Shown piece after piece: positions 45,701-57,816 of a stretch of 64,000 nucleotides of DNA; positions within the stretch are counted from its first letter, which is position 1, and each line of letters starts with the position of its first letter. The notes under the pieces were generated by a model. The model was given only the letters and a program-made list of their open reading frames with translations. It was not told the origin of the DNA and ran no database searches. The stretch is from Antitrichia curtipendula (lineage: Eukaryota; Streptophyta; Bryopsida; Hypnales; Leucodontaceae): contig OX579634.1 of the NCBI GenBank assembly GCA_951230915.1, forward strand, positions 42,297,570 to 42,361,569, in the 5' to 3' direction. Both the position numbers and the translations under genes were made by a program.

Positions 45701-47377
45701 ACAATAGGCTTTAGGTCTACAAATACAGACTATATGGAAGGCCAAAAAATTCTTATGCATACATACTATAACAAAGCACATTACCCAAATGCCTAAATAT
45801 CAAGTGGAAAAAATTATTAAACATAATAAATTGGAAAGTGTTGGATGGATCTAAAATGAGTTGTTGGTATACTGTAGAGTAGATGTGTATTATTGGGTGG
45901 TGAGCCACTTACACAAAGAAGGGCCACTCTGACAAAATTGATGGCCTCCGGTTATAGGATCACCGGATGGAACGGTGCACAAGATTTTGGTGGCAATTGT
46001 TTGATTTAGGTGTCAGCAAAGTTTTCTACATGTTCATGCATGAGGACTCATTGTGGCAGAACTTGCTATTAGAAAATTACAAAGAAAAATTTATATATAT
46101 TTTCATCTAATGCGTGTGCATTAGATTATTCCTTACAACCATTGTAGTATTGGTTACTTGGGATATAGCATCTTCTGGTACCCTATAGTTATAGACATTG
46201 TTTACTTATTTTGATAGGAGTAAAAGTCACATTGTGATGCCTTCTAAAATGTCTGTGCACTCTATTTTGCCTTCAATTCTAAAATAAAGAGTTCATAGCC
46301 CTTGGCAACCCCCCCCCCCAAGAAACACCTAAATCTTACTTTGGGATTTTGGTGCCACGCAAGCTAAAACATGCCCATCCAAGTTTCTCAAAATTTCATA
46401 GATTGTTTCATCATTGAGCACATGCAATGTTCTAAGACCCACATCTCTCATATTGCAATCCAAAGTGCTAAGTAGAAGGTATTCCATTGGTTGAATGCTA
46501 AAGTGATACAATCCCTTTTAAAGATTATATTGCTTTTCTTCACCTCTTTCTTTAGCACCATTGTAACAATGTAATTCCAAATCTATGTCACAATTTTGTA
46601 ATTAGGTCTTTGCAAGAAACATTTGTCCTTTTTTTTGTGCCCTTGGCCTTGGACAGGTACATTTTTGCTCATAACTTTTATGTCTTATGTCCATTCTCTA
46701 CAAAATTTGAAATGAGGGTATATGTAATAGTCCAGACATTGATTAATTTTTTTGATATTTTTAAATTCCCCCGATTGGATGTCTACCTTGGCCATTTTGG
46801 GGATTTTAAGTACTATTTTCAACCCAAAAAATGCAAATTTAAAGGTGAATTTAGGAGACAAGAAGTTCTACTAAATTTACACAAGCCTACAAAGACATTT
46901 CTCAAAAATAGTAAAATATACACCTCCCACATGTGCTCAACTTGCAGTACCTTTGCACATGTGCAAATAATACAAATTTATTTCTCCAAAGATGAAAATG
47001 GTTGAAAAGAAGCATCTTCAAGTTGGAAAAATGGCTTCTTGGGGGGGAATTTTTTGCATTTTTTGACTATTTTCTAAAAATACTATCCCAAAGTCTATAT
47101 TTTGTGCATTTTTCAATATTCTTTGACCATGAAGGATTTTTCGAGATAAATTTTTGTTGGGCTCAAATCAGTATACTCAAGTACTATGGTTGTTTTGAGT
47201 TGAAACCATTAAGTATTTCTTGCAACTACCCAATTATCTGTTTTAAGATTTTGTGTTTTTCTATTGCTTGCATTATTTTCTTTCTTAAAACACATGGACA
47301 AATTCCATTGATAAAAAGAATAAATACACAGAACCAAAAGACCAAGTTCCTTGTAGATATTTTTAAATTTCCTAAAA
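42732..47377. other. intergenic, no gene seen
   Basis: Very A+T-rich. The interval 44330-44470 is a degenerate TATATA/ATACATA microsatellite. TTAACCCTTTAATGCC at 45629 resembles the ends of the TTAA elements, but no partner end was found. A run of C lies near 46310. Frames at 46610-47005 and 47002-47385 are long for this composition but encode low-complexity Phe/Lys/Ile-rich peptides with no domain. Confidence 0.4.
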
Positions 47378-47473
47378 CAATATGAACGCTCTTTTGTTTA
47401 GTAGGGTGACCAACTTCTTCTAGTACAATATGAACGCTCTTTTGTTTAGTAGGGTGACCAACTTCTTCTAGTA
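47378..47473. repeat. 48-bp tandem duplication
   Basis: Two identical 48-bp units starting CAATATGAACGCTC (47378-47425 and 47426-47473). Perfect identity indicates a recent duplication. Confidence 0.95.
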
Positions 47474-47688
47474 GATGTTCACCCTCAACCTTAGGACCAT
47501 TCATCTCCTTGCCTATAAGCCCAAAATGCAACATCTAAAAAGAGTAATATACAAAGCCAATGTATGTGGTGTCTTTTAAATCCTAAACTTATGACATTCA
47601 ATCTAACAGTAATCCTAAACTTCAATCCAAATAATGTAGAAAGGAACTCCAACTTTTTTACTGTATTGATTCAAGTTGGCTTTACAGT

Positions 47689-47814
47689 ATCTACAATACC
47701 TAAGGTGAAGGTAACCAAGTTGATAAAAACTCAACAGTACAAGGTGTAACATCTACAATACCTAAGGTGAAGGTAACCAAGTTGATAAAAACTCAACAGT
47801 ACAAGGTGTAACAT
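47689..47814. repeat. 62-bp tandem duplication
   Basis: Two identical 62-bp units starting ATCTACAATACC (47689-47750 and 47751-47812). The start of a third unit runs into CACTACAAG at 47815. Confidence 0.95.
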
Positions 47815-47850
47815 CACTACAAGAAAAAACTATTACATCCGGTAAGATTC
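47815..47850 (+). mobile_element. isolated CACTA-type terminus
   Basis: CACTACAAGAAAAAACTA is a classic CACTA-superfamily end. The matching right end was not found in the window, so this is a truncated element or a chance end, and only the terminus is annotated. Confidence 0.45.
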
Positions 47851-48128
47851 CAATATAAGAAGGAAAAAATAAAGTAGGATTATAGTTAATAGCACATTCG
47901 AAAATATAGACAATAACAATTGTAGGCATGCATATAAGAAGAACAAAACATATACAACATTTACATAGCATAAATAAATGATTATATAGTTTGATATGTG
48001 CTTCAAAAGGCAATTTGTAACTGTCTAAAAATGTTACATTCTCCTGAATAGTCTAATTAGTTAGGAGATAGATTGCTTTGCAACATGATCCATAATCACT
48101 TTCTGCACCCCTATTACAACTTCCAAAG

Positions 48129-48387
48129 AACACCATATTCATTAAAATGAGAGTTTTCCATTGAAATGAGAGGTAAATTAAAAAAATTCGATGAAAAGGC
48201 TTTATTGCAATTTAGGTTGAGTCGAGCTAAATTGACAAAAAACCTTTGAGATTTGACCTAATTTTGAAAGGTTTTATGTCAATTCAGCTCAAAACTTTCA
48301 TTTTAATGAAAATTGCTAATTTAGGTCAAGATCAACATGATTTATTTTGAGAGGTCCCCAATCTCCCATTTTAATGAATATGGTGTT
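48129..48387. mobile_element. 259-bp palindromic MITE
   Basis: The left end AACACCATATTCATTAAAAT is repeated inverted at the right end with one mismatch just inside (GAGAG versus GGGAG), TIR about 25 bp. Inner sequences (TTTAGGT-AAATTGACA and complement) are also partly inverted. There is no coding capacity. The target duplication is unclear, and it is unrelated to the TTAA family. Confidence 0.8.
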
Positions 48388-48677
48388 AAAAGGGATGTTA
48401 CAACCTTGATGGCATAAAGGTATTGGTAACCATAGAAGGCCACTTAGAATGAGCGGTGTCAAGATGGTACTGGATGGGTGTTATTCTCCTCCTCTTGCAT
48501 GTTGTGTATTGCAATGTTCTTGTTCAAGTTCCACCAGGTTTGAAATAGGAATTTTCCATGCACCTGTAGAATAAAAGGTTAGAATGGATTCAGCTACAAC
48601 ATACGAGTGCATTGCTTGTGGTAAGTATAATAACACATATCATAGCACATCCACTTCTCCCCACAAGCATCACAGTA

Positions 48678-51600
48678 TCACCTCTGTAGATGACCACAAA
48701 CCACACATTGACGCCTAAGCTTGGAGTGAAAAGGGGCATGAGTGCGACTAGACCTTTGTAGTGCATGCCTAGGTTGCATCTTCTTCCTTTGCCTACTTTT
48801 TAGAGCCTCCTCAATAAGGTGTTCTTCCACTGCAATTTTGAACCTAAGGTGAGACATCACTTTAAGCCCCAATTGCTCCATCTTGTGGATCCATGTTACA
48901 TAGGAGTTCACCATGCTTTGATCAACAATAAAATGAAAAATCATCAACCACCACTTGTGACACCTCAACTGAGCTGAATAATTCCCACGCAATTGGTCAG
49001 TTATGTCAACTCCATGCATATACTCCACATATTGTCGGTGCATTGGTGATGAAGGCACTACTAGTTGCCCTTGGAGTCCTACAATACGAAGCAAAACCTT
49101 GGTGTTTGGTTCCCATGGTGCTGTAGCTGTGCTTAGCAAGGTCACTAGTTTTTTGTCTTGCCAAGATACAATGCCCATTTGGCGGTGTACATGTATTCGT
49201 ATCAACATTGACCCCCTTACTTCACTATCACCTTCCCTATACAACCCTGCTGGAAGGTTCTTGCTTGTCCGTCTTACAATTCCGGTTGTCCATATGCCTT
49301 GTACGGTTGCACCATTAGATGGTGGAAGAGGTTTACACTTCCAAATAAGTTGTCTACTACTAAACAGTGACCCCGGTGCTCAAGCCCTTGGATCATCCTA
49401 TCAACCACATGGTATCCTAATTCATGCTCTCCACTACCAGAGCCTTCACCAAAGTAAACCTCAATTCACCACACAAATCAACTTTTAGAACTAGCAAGAA
49501 GCCACACCTTAATACCAAAACGGATTGGTTTATCAGGCATAAATTACCTAATAAAGCAATAATGATCTTTATAAGGTATAACACATTCGTCTACAGTTTG
49601 GACGCAATCCTATCAAATGTGGGATCTTTTGGATCTTTACCACTACATTGTTGTCCACTAAATGGAGACAACGCAAAATTTGCTTCCAATGCTCACGGGG
49701 CATAGCTTCAGAAATTAGCTTGGCAATGGAGAAATGGCTCTGATTTCATCCAATATTGACAAACACTTGGTAATCTTTTGCATCCCATAAGGATGCAAAT
49801 TCCAAGCCAAGCTCGAATGTCAGCAGTATCAACATCTTTCCAATTGTTTCCACCTTTTGTACGCGGCTCTTCATTGGGCTTATTCGACAATACAGTTTGA
49901 GCATAACAATTTGTTTCTAGTACTATTCGTTCCAAGGTTTTCTCACTCCAATACATATTGAATACTTGCTCTGGTTTTGGAAGGACATCAATTGGAGGAC
50001 ATTTTAGTTCACTTGGTGGCCCTATAAAGTTGTCTCGGCTTCCCACAAGGTCTACACTAGCAGAGCTCCATGAAGCCTTACAATAGTATTGTGCCAACTG
50101 CTCTTTATCTAGATATACATGGATAACGGACTCAGGCCTCATGCACCAATCAGCCAACCCTAATACATTGTGATTGGATTCATCTAGACATGCAACATCA
50201 AAGTCATCATCCTCGCTTTCTACATTGTCACAAAACTCTGGAGCCATTCAAGATCGCTAGATTCCGCATCATCTATGCTCCGTGGCAAAGCATCTTCTTC
50301 CTTGTCATTGGAATCTACATGGGTATAGGAAAGGTATTCTGGAAAGGTATAGCGTACCTTTGGAAAGGTTGTACGTGCAGTGGAATCTTGGGTGCCATCA
50401 ATGCCTTCTACATCAGAGGGGATGTTGTAGTCTTCAATTGAATCTCGTGGTGGTTGAGGTGCCATATATACTTTGCCTATAGACAATCAAAGCAACAACC
50501 TCTGTATCTCCTTCACTGTGTTTGGTTTGTGAGGCCAACCCCTCATCTCTAATGCATTCTATGAAAGTTATATCAGGGAAGTTAGGCACCTCTCCTAATG
50601 GTGGGTCTGTTTGCTGGGGGCTAAAGCAGTGCTGCCTTACATTCCACCCATACCCATGCTCCTCTTCACTTCCAATAGCACAAATATGAGGTCCACTAGC
50701 AACTCGCACATTTTCTTCCACCATATGGCGCTCTGTATCATTACCCCCTAGATTACACACAATCATCTATTTTCCTGTTCCCAATGAAGTTCCTTCACCA
50801 ATTATATGACCTTGGATCCAAGTTGGAGTATCTCCAATTTGGAATGAAGAATCAGAAAGAAATCGGTTTGACACTAATACTGCCCAATTTTGACGTATAG
50901 AAGTTCAGTCTTTGTATACTCCTTGCAAGTATAGGAATGTCTCTAAGTGGCACAACAATGGGTTTAGGCAAACTTCTGCTTGGATGGGTGGCTCCATACC
51001 CTAGGGCCTTCTTAATTGGCTCCATCCGCCGCCAAGAATCATCTTGGAAAACCGCATCCCATAGATTGATGTTTAGGATGTCCATGATGCCCACTGAATG
51101 TTGAAACTTTGGTAGTGGAGTATTGGAGAAGATCTTGTTGACATTAGTTTCTTCATCCTCAACAAACAATGTACTATGAAATGGTTGTCCAAGGTCTGTA
51201 ATAAAGTCTACATCACTCCCTTCAATACTAGCCACATCTTCAAATACTGTAACATTAGTCCTCATAGCCCTAGTGAGAACTCCCATTGTGCGATTTGGTA
51301 TGGGTAGTATTGGAGTCCAATTCCGTGGCCTTTGTGGCTTTGTTGTAGGGCCCTTAGCCTTTTCTTCCCTTGTAAACTTTCCATTTTTTCCACAACCTGC
51401 CAATACATACATACAAAGCAACATTGTTAGGTCCATAGTAAGAGCAACAATGTACAAAGCAATAAACATGTATATAAACCTCCTATGCAAATCATCTTAT
51501 TGTATGAAATAGTATACAATGTAATTCACCTTGCACTGGCGTTGTTGAAGTAGGAGGTGGTGGTCCAATGTCTTCTTGTCCCTCCTTGAATGGCATTGGC

Positions 51601-52037
51601 GTTTGAAGCGGTATTGGGATAGTGGCTAATATTGATGTTGGAGTCTTCTTTATCCTTGGCTTCTTTGTCTGCTGAAGAGTTGGGGTTGGCAACACATTAC
51701 ATGGCACCCCTTCTTCTTGCATTAAAATAGATGGCTCCTTCCTAACCCTTGGCTTCTTTGGTTTTGGGGGGGTTGGAGTCATGAGCATGTACCCTAATGC
51801 CCCTTCTTCAAGCATTTTTAGAGGTTGCTTTCTAACCCTTGGCTTCCTTTGTTTGGATAGTGGAACCTCTATTTGTAGCATGTTTAGTCCATCTCCCTCA
51901 CTTGGCTCCAACACTAGAGTTTTCTTCACCTGAGGCTTCCGTGTCTTCTTTATGGGGACTTCTTGAGCGACAGTGGTGAATTGCTGTGGCGTATTCATCT
52001 CTTGGAGGGGTACTATTGTCCTGGTCATCTGGTGCAA
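48678..52037 (-). pseudogene. piggyBac-type transposase gene, broken
   Basis: Read on the minus strand. An N-terminal exon (52037-51530) has four basic AT-hook-like motifs (RKPQVKK, RKPRVRK, KKPRVRK, KKPRIKK) and splices (CAAG|GTGAAT ... GGCAG|GTTGTG) to 51396 onward. Acidic linker pieces follow (51396-50852, 50766-50434, 50486-50220). 50247-49708 encodes VFNMYWSEKTLERIVLETNCYAQ and NNWKDVDTADIRAWLGICILMG-YW, the conserved start of the DDE_Tnp_1_7 (piggyBac) domain. After several stops, 49244-48678 encodes VSWQDKKLVTLLST, MHGVDITDQLRGNYSAQLR, KWWLMIFHF and a C-terminal CVVCG, the start of a Cys-rich finger. The middle of the catalytic core (49245-49707) survives only as fragments with stops. 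Such enzymes cut and paste DNA at TTAA. This copy is dead; no clear TIR for it was found. Confidence 0.85.
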
Positions 52038-53419
52038 ACATGATCATACACCAATCCCAAAGTTGTTTGTTAGGATTTAAACATCAATTACAAATTAAGC
52101 ATCATATAATTTGTGCCTTTAGCTTCTCTTTATTTTATCATCATTTGTAAGTAACAAAAAAGAAAGTATTAAGATAAATTAAAAGACCATTTGTTCCAAA
52201 AAAGAAGAACTGAAGGATGAGTTATTTTGATAGTAAATGCATGTTCAACCAAAGATATAACAAACAAAGTGGTTGGGATTTGTTTTACAAGACAAAACAC
52301 AATAGGTCAAAACAAGTCCTGTATAAATTTATACTAATACAAGGGGACTATAAACAGTTTCGCAAAATACAAAATCCTAAGTCCAATCACCTGAAGCTGC
52401 AAATTCTCTTGCAGCAATAGTTGGGATGGGTGGTGGTCTAAGTCCTCCTTGGATTTGCAAGCACGCGATGCCCTCTTCATCCCCCTATTGCAAAGGGGAT
52501 TTGAAAACTTCCCTCAATAAACCTTGTACAAATTGCGGAAATTGATAGCAATCATACCAACCCAACAATTGGACAGCGTAGCGGTAGCAAAGATGACAAC
52601 AAAGATCTTCAATTGCAAATTGCCTTTGACAATTCTACTTTGTTGGCCTAGGCTCTACCTCCACCTCCACTCTGTCTAACAACTACACAGCCTTGCACAT
52701 CACTCTCTCAGATGCTCCTTGTGATCTAAACCAACATTTTAGTTCTTTTATAAAAATTGCCATTGTCTACAACTCCAGCATTGCTTCCTATAGTCATTGT
52801 TTTTCCCTCACATTGGACAGGTTTTGGCAATTTGGCTCTGTTTCAGATTCCCTTAGCTGCCATTAGTTTGGTTTCCCATAAGTTCCTTCCTTTCTAATGT
52901 TGGATTCTTTACATTTGAATCCTCTTTCTTGTGTGAATTTCAAGAAAATGTAAATTTCCTTTACATTTTCAAATTTCTAACTTCAAATGTACACACTTTA
53001 CACATGAATACTCTGCAATATAATTTAATATCAACTTGAAGCTCTTACTTTGTGCATTAGAATGTCATTACTTTGGTGCTCTAATTTGTATCAGTATAAT
53101 AAAATTAGCATTTAAAAAGCATGTAGTCTTTAAAGTCCACAGTTTATTGTAACCCTTTTATTTTTCTAAGTTTGTTGGCATCAATGCAAAATCCATAATC
53201 AAGGCAATTTTATAGTACTCCTCACAACATCCAACTCAACAACCGTGCTTGTTTGGATTCCAAAAACAACACTAGAAACTCCTAAAAAATGGCAAAGCTA
53301 TACCCAATAATGCATCTTCAAAAAATTTACTTCCTATAAGGCACAAGTATCTTTAGAGCAACTCCAATGAATTCCAAACAACAATCTACAAGCTAAATTC
53401 AATACATAGTACAAACTCC
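52038..53419. other. intergenic, no gene seen
   Basis: No supported gene. The frame at 52217-52420 is short and featureless. The upstream region of the transposase relic probably lies here, but no promoter element could be recognised. Confidence 0.4.
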
Positions 53420-53766
53420 ATCTAAAATCTACTTCAATCTATTTCTTACTTTTGATTTTTATTTGAATTCAATATAAAAAACAAAAATATGTTGAAATCC
53501 ATTTCAAACCTACCTCAAAGTACTTTTTACTTTTGATTTTGATTGAAATTCAATAGAAAAAAAAGGCAATGATTTAGTCTTAAACTCTATTCTAAATCTA
53601 CTTCAAAATACTTTTTATTTTTTATTTAGATTTAAATTCAATATATAAGTAAAAGTATATTGGGGTAGGCTTAAACTCTACAACAACAAATCTACCTCAA
53701 TATGTTTTTTATTTTTTAATTAGATTTAAATTCAATAGGAAAAATAAATAAAAATTTTAAGTAAAC
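53420..53766. repeat. A+T-rich tandem array, unit about 90 bp
   Basis: About four diverged units share CTACTTCAA or CTACCTCAA, TACTTTTTAYTTTT, GATTTAAATTCAATA and a CTTAAACTCTA segment. The array resumes at 56056-56100 (CTCTACTTCAAACCTACC, then CAATATACTTTTTCC) after the nested transposons, so the insertion split it. Confidence 0.8.
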
Positions 53767-56055
53767 TTAGCCCCTAAAGGCCCAAGGTCTTTTTTGGGAA
53801 AAAAAACACGCAAAATTGTCATTTCTATAGCAAAGAGTAAAAATATTTGAAAATTGTTTTTCTTACACATCCAACTATTGGATCTTACACCTACCTAAGG
53901 TAGAGGCACTCATTCCCAACTACTCAACTAGTGACCCATTTCCAACCTATAGGTGCATGTATTTTTGACCAAGCTTAGAATGTTTTTTTTTTCTTTTCAA
54001 GGTTGGAACTAATAAATACATGATATATGTCCCAAGTTATATAAAAGAAAGTAGGAAATAATGATTAAAAAAAAAGTTATTGAATGATTGGAATTGGAAG
54101 AGTCTAGACGTTGCCTATGGATCCAAAGCACTTTTTGCCTTCCAAAATTCCTAATAATTTCAGTTCAAGCAATAAAATTACCAATTTTTTTCCAGTCCTT
54201 GTCATTTCTATAGATGTATCTCTGAAAAATATTTGTTCTGCCTTCACTGCTCTTGATCATGTTGGAATTCCTTATTTGGTTGGTTATAGGTGGCTCTATT
54301 TTAGTATAAGAATGTATGGAAAAAAATTCAAATTTTTGATTGCACATATTGCAAGATATTTGCATTTCAAGTGAAAAAAACAAGTTTTTCAGTACATTGT
54401 GGGACTACATTCTTTGATTTTGAACATTCTGAACTATAAACTTTTATACTATAAAGTTTTGAGCTTTAAATATTTATAGTAGTGAATAGAGTTGAGAGTC
54501 TATCAAAAAATAAAAATAAAAAAAACTTAATTTTCCTTGTTAAGAAAATTGTCAAATACAAGTAGGTACAAAATAGAAGGAAAATCTAAAATATCAATAT
54601 CTTTTATATGGAATTAAAATGCACAAATCCTATTGGGAAGATTATTTTGGCCAAAAAAATAAACAATGTAAAAACTGAACAATATATAAACTAAACAATC
54701 TAAAACTTTTCTTTTTGAAAAATTGTGAAAATGACATTAAGAAATGAATCCTATGAAGGTGTTTTTTAGGAAGATGCTCTAAGTGCCCAATAATAAGATT
54801 GTCTACAATTTTCTTATAACAAATCCAAATGGAATGAATAAAAAGCTTTCTAGATAGAAAAATAATAATCTATACAGGATAAAAATTCAAAGAAGAAATT
54901 TAACCCCTAAAGCCCGTTGTCCCTTTGGGGGACAAATGTGTTTTCGGGCAGGTACCTACGGGTTGAAATTTTCTCTTGATCTTTTGAAACTTTTTTGGGA
55001 GGTAGAAAAACTGATTAGCTTCATGGGAATATAATTTTTTTCACAATCGGTGCTTGGGAACAAAAGTTATGACCAAATAAGCTCAAAACAGGGGATGGCG
55101 GGCAGCAAAAAAGATTTGCACTTTTTGTTTTGTTTTGTTTTAGTATTTTTTTTCTCATAGATTGTATTTTTGTCTATCTAAAAAGATTTGATTCTTTTCA
55201 TTTGGATTTGTTATGAGAAAGTTATGGACATTCTTTATTTTTGGGTAGTTAGAGCATCTTTTTGAAAAAAAGAACTTGTAGGATTCATTTCTGAATGCAA
55301 TTTTTCAAATTTTTCAAATTTTTTTTCTTGCATGGTTAAGTTTACTTGCTAGGAAAATCTGAACATTGGGATTAGTGCATTTTAATTACATCTAAAATAT
55401 ATGAATATTTAAGATTTTCCTTCTATCTCATACCTACTTCTATTTAACAATTTTTTCAATAATGAAAATTAAGTTTTTTTGAATTTTTTTTTTGGGTAGA
55501 TTGTCAATTTAATTCTCCACTACAAACATTTAAAGCTCAAAACTTTGTAGTGTAAAAATTTTAAGTTAAAAATGTTCAAAGTGAAAAAATCCGGTCCCAC
55601 AATGTATTGAAAATTTTGTTTTTTTCACTTTAAACGTAGATATCTTGCAATTTGTGCGGTCAAAAATTCCGAATTTTTTTCCGCACATTCTTATACTAGT
55701 TAGGTATAAGATCCTATGGTTAGATTTGCAAAGAAAACATTTTTAATTTTTTTTCACTCTTTGCTAAAAAAGATGGCAGTTTTGGGTGTTTTCGGGTAGA
55801 AAAAAGGCCTTTGGCCTTTAGGGGTTAAATTTTTACAAATTTTTTTTTGCTGCCCCCTCTTCTTTGTTTTGAGCTTATTTGGATATAATTTTTGTTCCTA
55901 GGCACCAATTGAAAAAAGAATTATAATCTCACAAAACTTATTAGTTTTTTCTCTTCAAAAAAAGTTTCAAAAAATCAAGACAAAAATTCAGCCTATAGGT
56001 ACCTGCTGGAAATCTCATTTGTCCTCCAAAAGGATAATGGTCCTTTAGGAATTAA
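53767..56055 (+). mobile_element. outer TTAA element, interrupted
   Basis: The left end TTAG-CCCCTAAAGG (53767, TTAA mutated to TTAG) is an A-type end. The right end CCTTTAGGAA-TTAA (56052-56055) is a B-type end with GTCCTCCAAAAGGA just inside. Removing the inner element (54900-55828) leaves about 1.36 kb organised like the element at 11274-11855: A-end, AT-rich interior, GCTGCCC motif, B-end. It sits in a tandem array whose units contain the TTAA target. The short frame at 54111-54374 is not convincing as a gene. Confidence 0.8.
54900..55828 (-). mobile_element. inner TTAA element nested in the outer one
   Basis: TTAA at 54900-54903 and 55825-55828 bound 929 bp. The left end TTAA-CCCCTAAAGCCC with GTCCCTTTGGGGGAC inside is the B-type end; the right end GGCCTTTAGGGG-TTAA is the A-type end. 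The element is thus the same family as its host but in the opposite orientation. The host sequence continues on either side of the duplicated TTAA, exactly as expected for insertion at a TTAA. It is non-coding. Confidence 0.85.
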
Positions 56056-56099
56056 GCTCTACTTCAAACCTACCTCAATATACTTTTTCCTTGTATCTA

Positions 56100-57816
56100 T
56101 TGTCTATTGCTTGAAATTTGAATCTATGATCTTTTAGGGGTTATATTGCCTAATTCTAAGTTGGATTCTACTTGAAGTCAAAAGGATTTTCTAGAGTCTT
56201 ATTCCATACATTTATTGAATAAAACTTTAAGAATCTCTCTTTGATTTATCTTGAAATTAATAATAAAATAAAATAAAAGTATTATTGCAATTTCAAGCTC
56301 TATATGATAAAATAAAAACAATACATTATATTTTTTATGAAAGTTTTTTTTGCCTTTCAAAAAGAATTTAAGATTTAACTACAATGAAGTCTTTTATTTT
56401 AACCTTCATTTAAGGTCAATATTTCAAATTTCAAACTGTAATTTAATATGAAGTTCAAAGTCTTAATTTTTTCTTAATATACATACTTGATTTTCTTTCT
56501 TTAAAAAATTATTAAGTAGAAGTAGGATTAAAATTAGAAAAAATAAATAAATTGCTAATAGTTTAAAGGTGGAATTGAAATATATGAATTTCAATGGTAA
56601 TATATTTTAATAAGAAAGCATAGCCTTGTAAGAAAAATTACAAATTATAAAAATTGTATTGAAAAATAAAACCTATAAGTTTGTTTTTGAAAAGATGTTC
56701 AAATTCCAAAATTACATAAAATTTGAAAACCGCATTTGATACTTATAGAATTTGAATTTGAATTCTTTTACCAAATAAAAATTATAATATTAGAACAAAT
56801 AAAATCTAATGTATACTCAATATTTTGAACTCCTAAAAGGTCTACATTATCCTCAACTTTTGCTCCTAGTTACCATTTGAAATTAAAAATTATATTCCTA
56901 TAAAGCTAAACTAATATATTGATCTTATAAGAAAGTTTCTAAAAGATTTATTAAAAATTTAAGTTATAAATATAAGATTCAATCTAGAAGCCATTTTGCA
57001 AAGGTCCTTTATAATTTAGTTTTTCAAAATTATGGTAATTTTAGTTTTCTATTAAATTTTTTGGAAAAAATAACATACATAGACTGTACATTTTTCTACT
57101 AGCACAAAATACTAATTTTTTTTGTATTAATTAAATAAAAAGATAAATATTGTTTTCTATTTGAATTTGATTTTAAAGTCTTTTCTATGGTTGTTTTGAG
57201 TAAAAAATAAAATAAACAATTAAAAATTTTGTACACTAACTTTTTTACAATGAAAGAAATACTAGAGATGGTAAAAAATTATTTACTTGGATATTTCTAG
57301 TCCTTGGTTTGTACAAACAAACTAGGTTTGGAGGGAATTTTTTCAAAGTTGTATTTCTAGCAATTTTAAAAATACAAGGTTTAATTTGGTTGATTAAAAA
57401 TACAAAATAATTAGAATGATTCCAATTTTATTGAGGATGTTTTAAAAAACGTACTAATAATATCAACTATTGAATTATAAAGTTTACTCAAGTACACATT
57501 TTTAAATTTTTTAAGAAAGATATTAAAGAAGATAGCATAAATTCTAAGGAAGGATCTTTCAAAGAAGACCCTAAAGATAAAGAAGAAGAATTTAATGGAA
57601 CAAAAGATATACCCTGTATAGGAAAATCTTAGTAAAAGTCTTATTCTTATAAAGTATTTTATTCTTCTAGTATTACTAATAATTAGGCCAAAAAACCAAA
57701 GCTTACAATGTTTACTTGACTAGATGTAAATGTCCTAACTATCAACTATACAATTTCAAATTAGTAGCTAAATGACTACTATATAAAAAATTTAATCATA
57801 ATTGACATCTCTACAC
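56100..57816. other. intergenic, no gene seen
   Basis: Extremely A+T-rich, with no ORF reaching significance and no clear repeat ends. Confidence 0.45.

Noticed and set aside
46610..47385. Two adjacent plus-strand frames as a gene
   Set aside because: Phe/Ile/Lys-rich translations follow the A+T composition; no domain and no plausible intron linking them.
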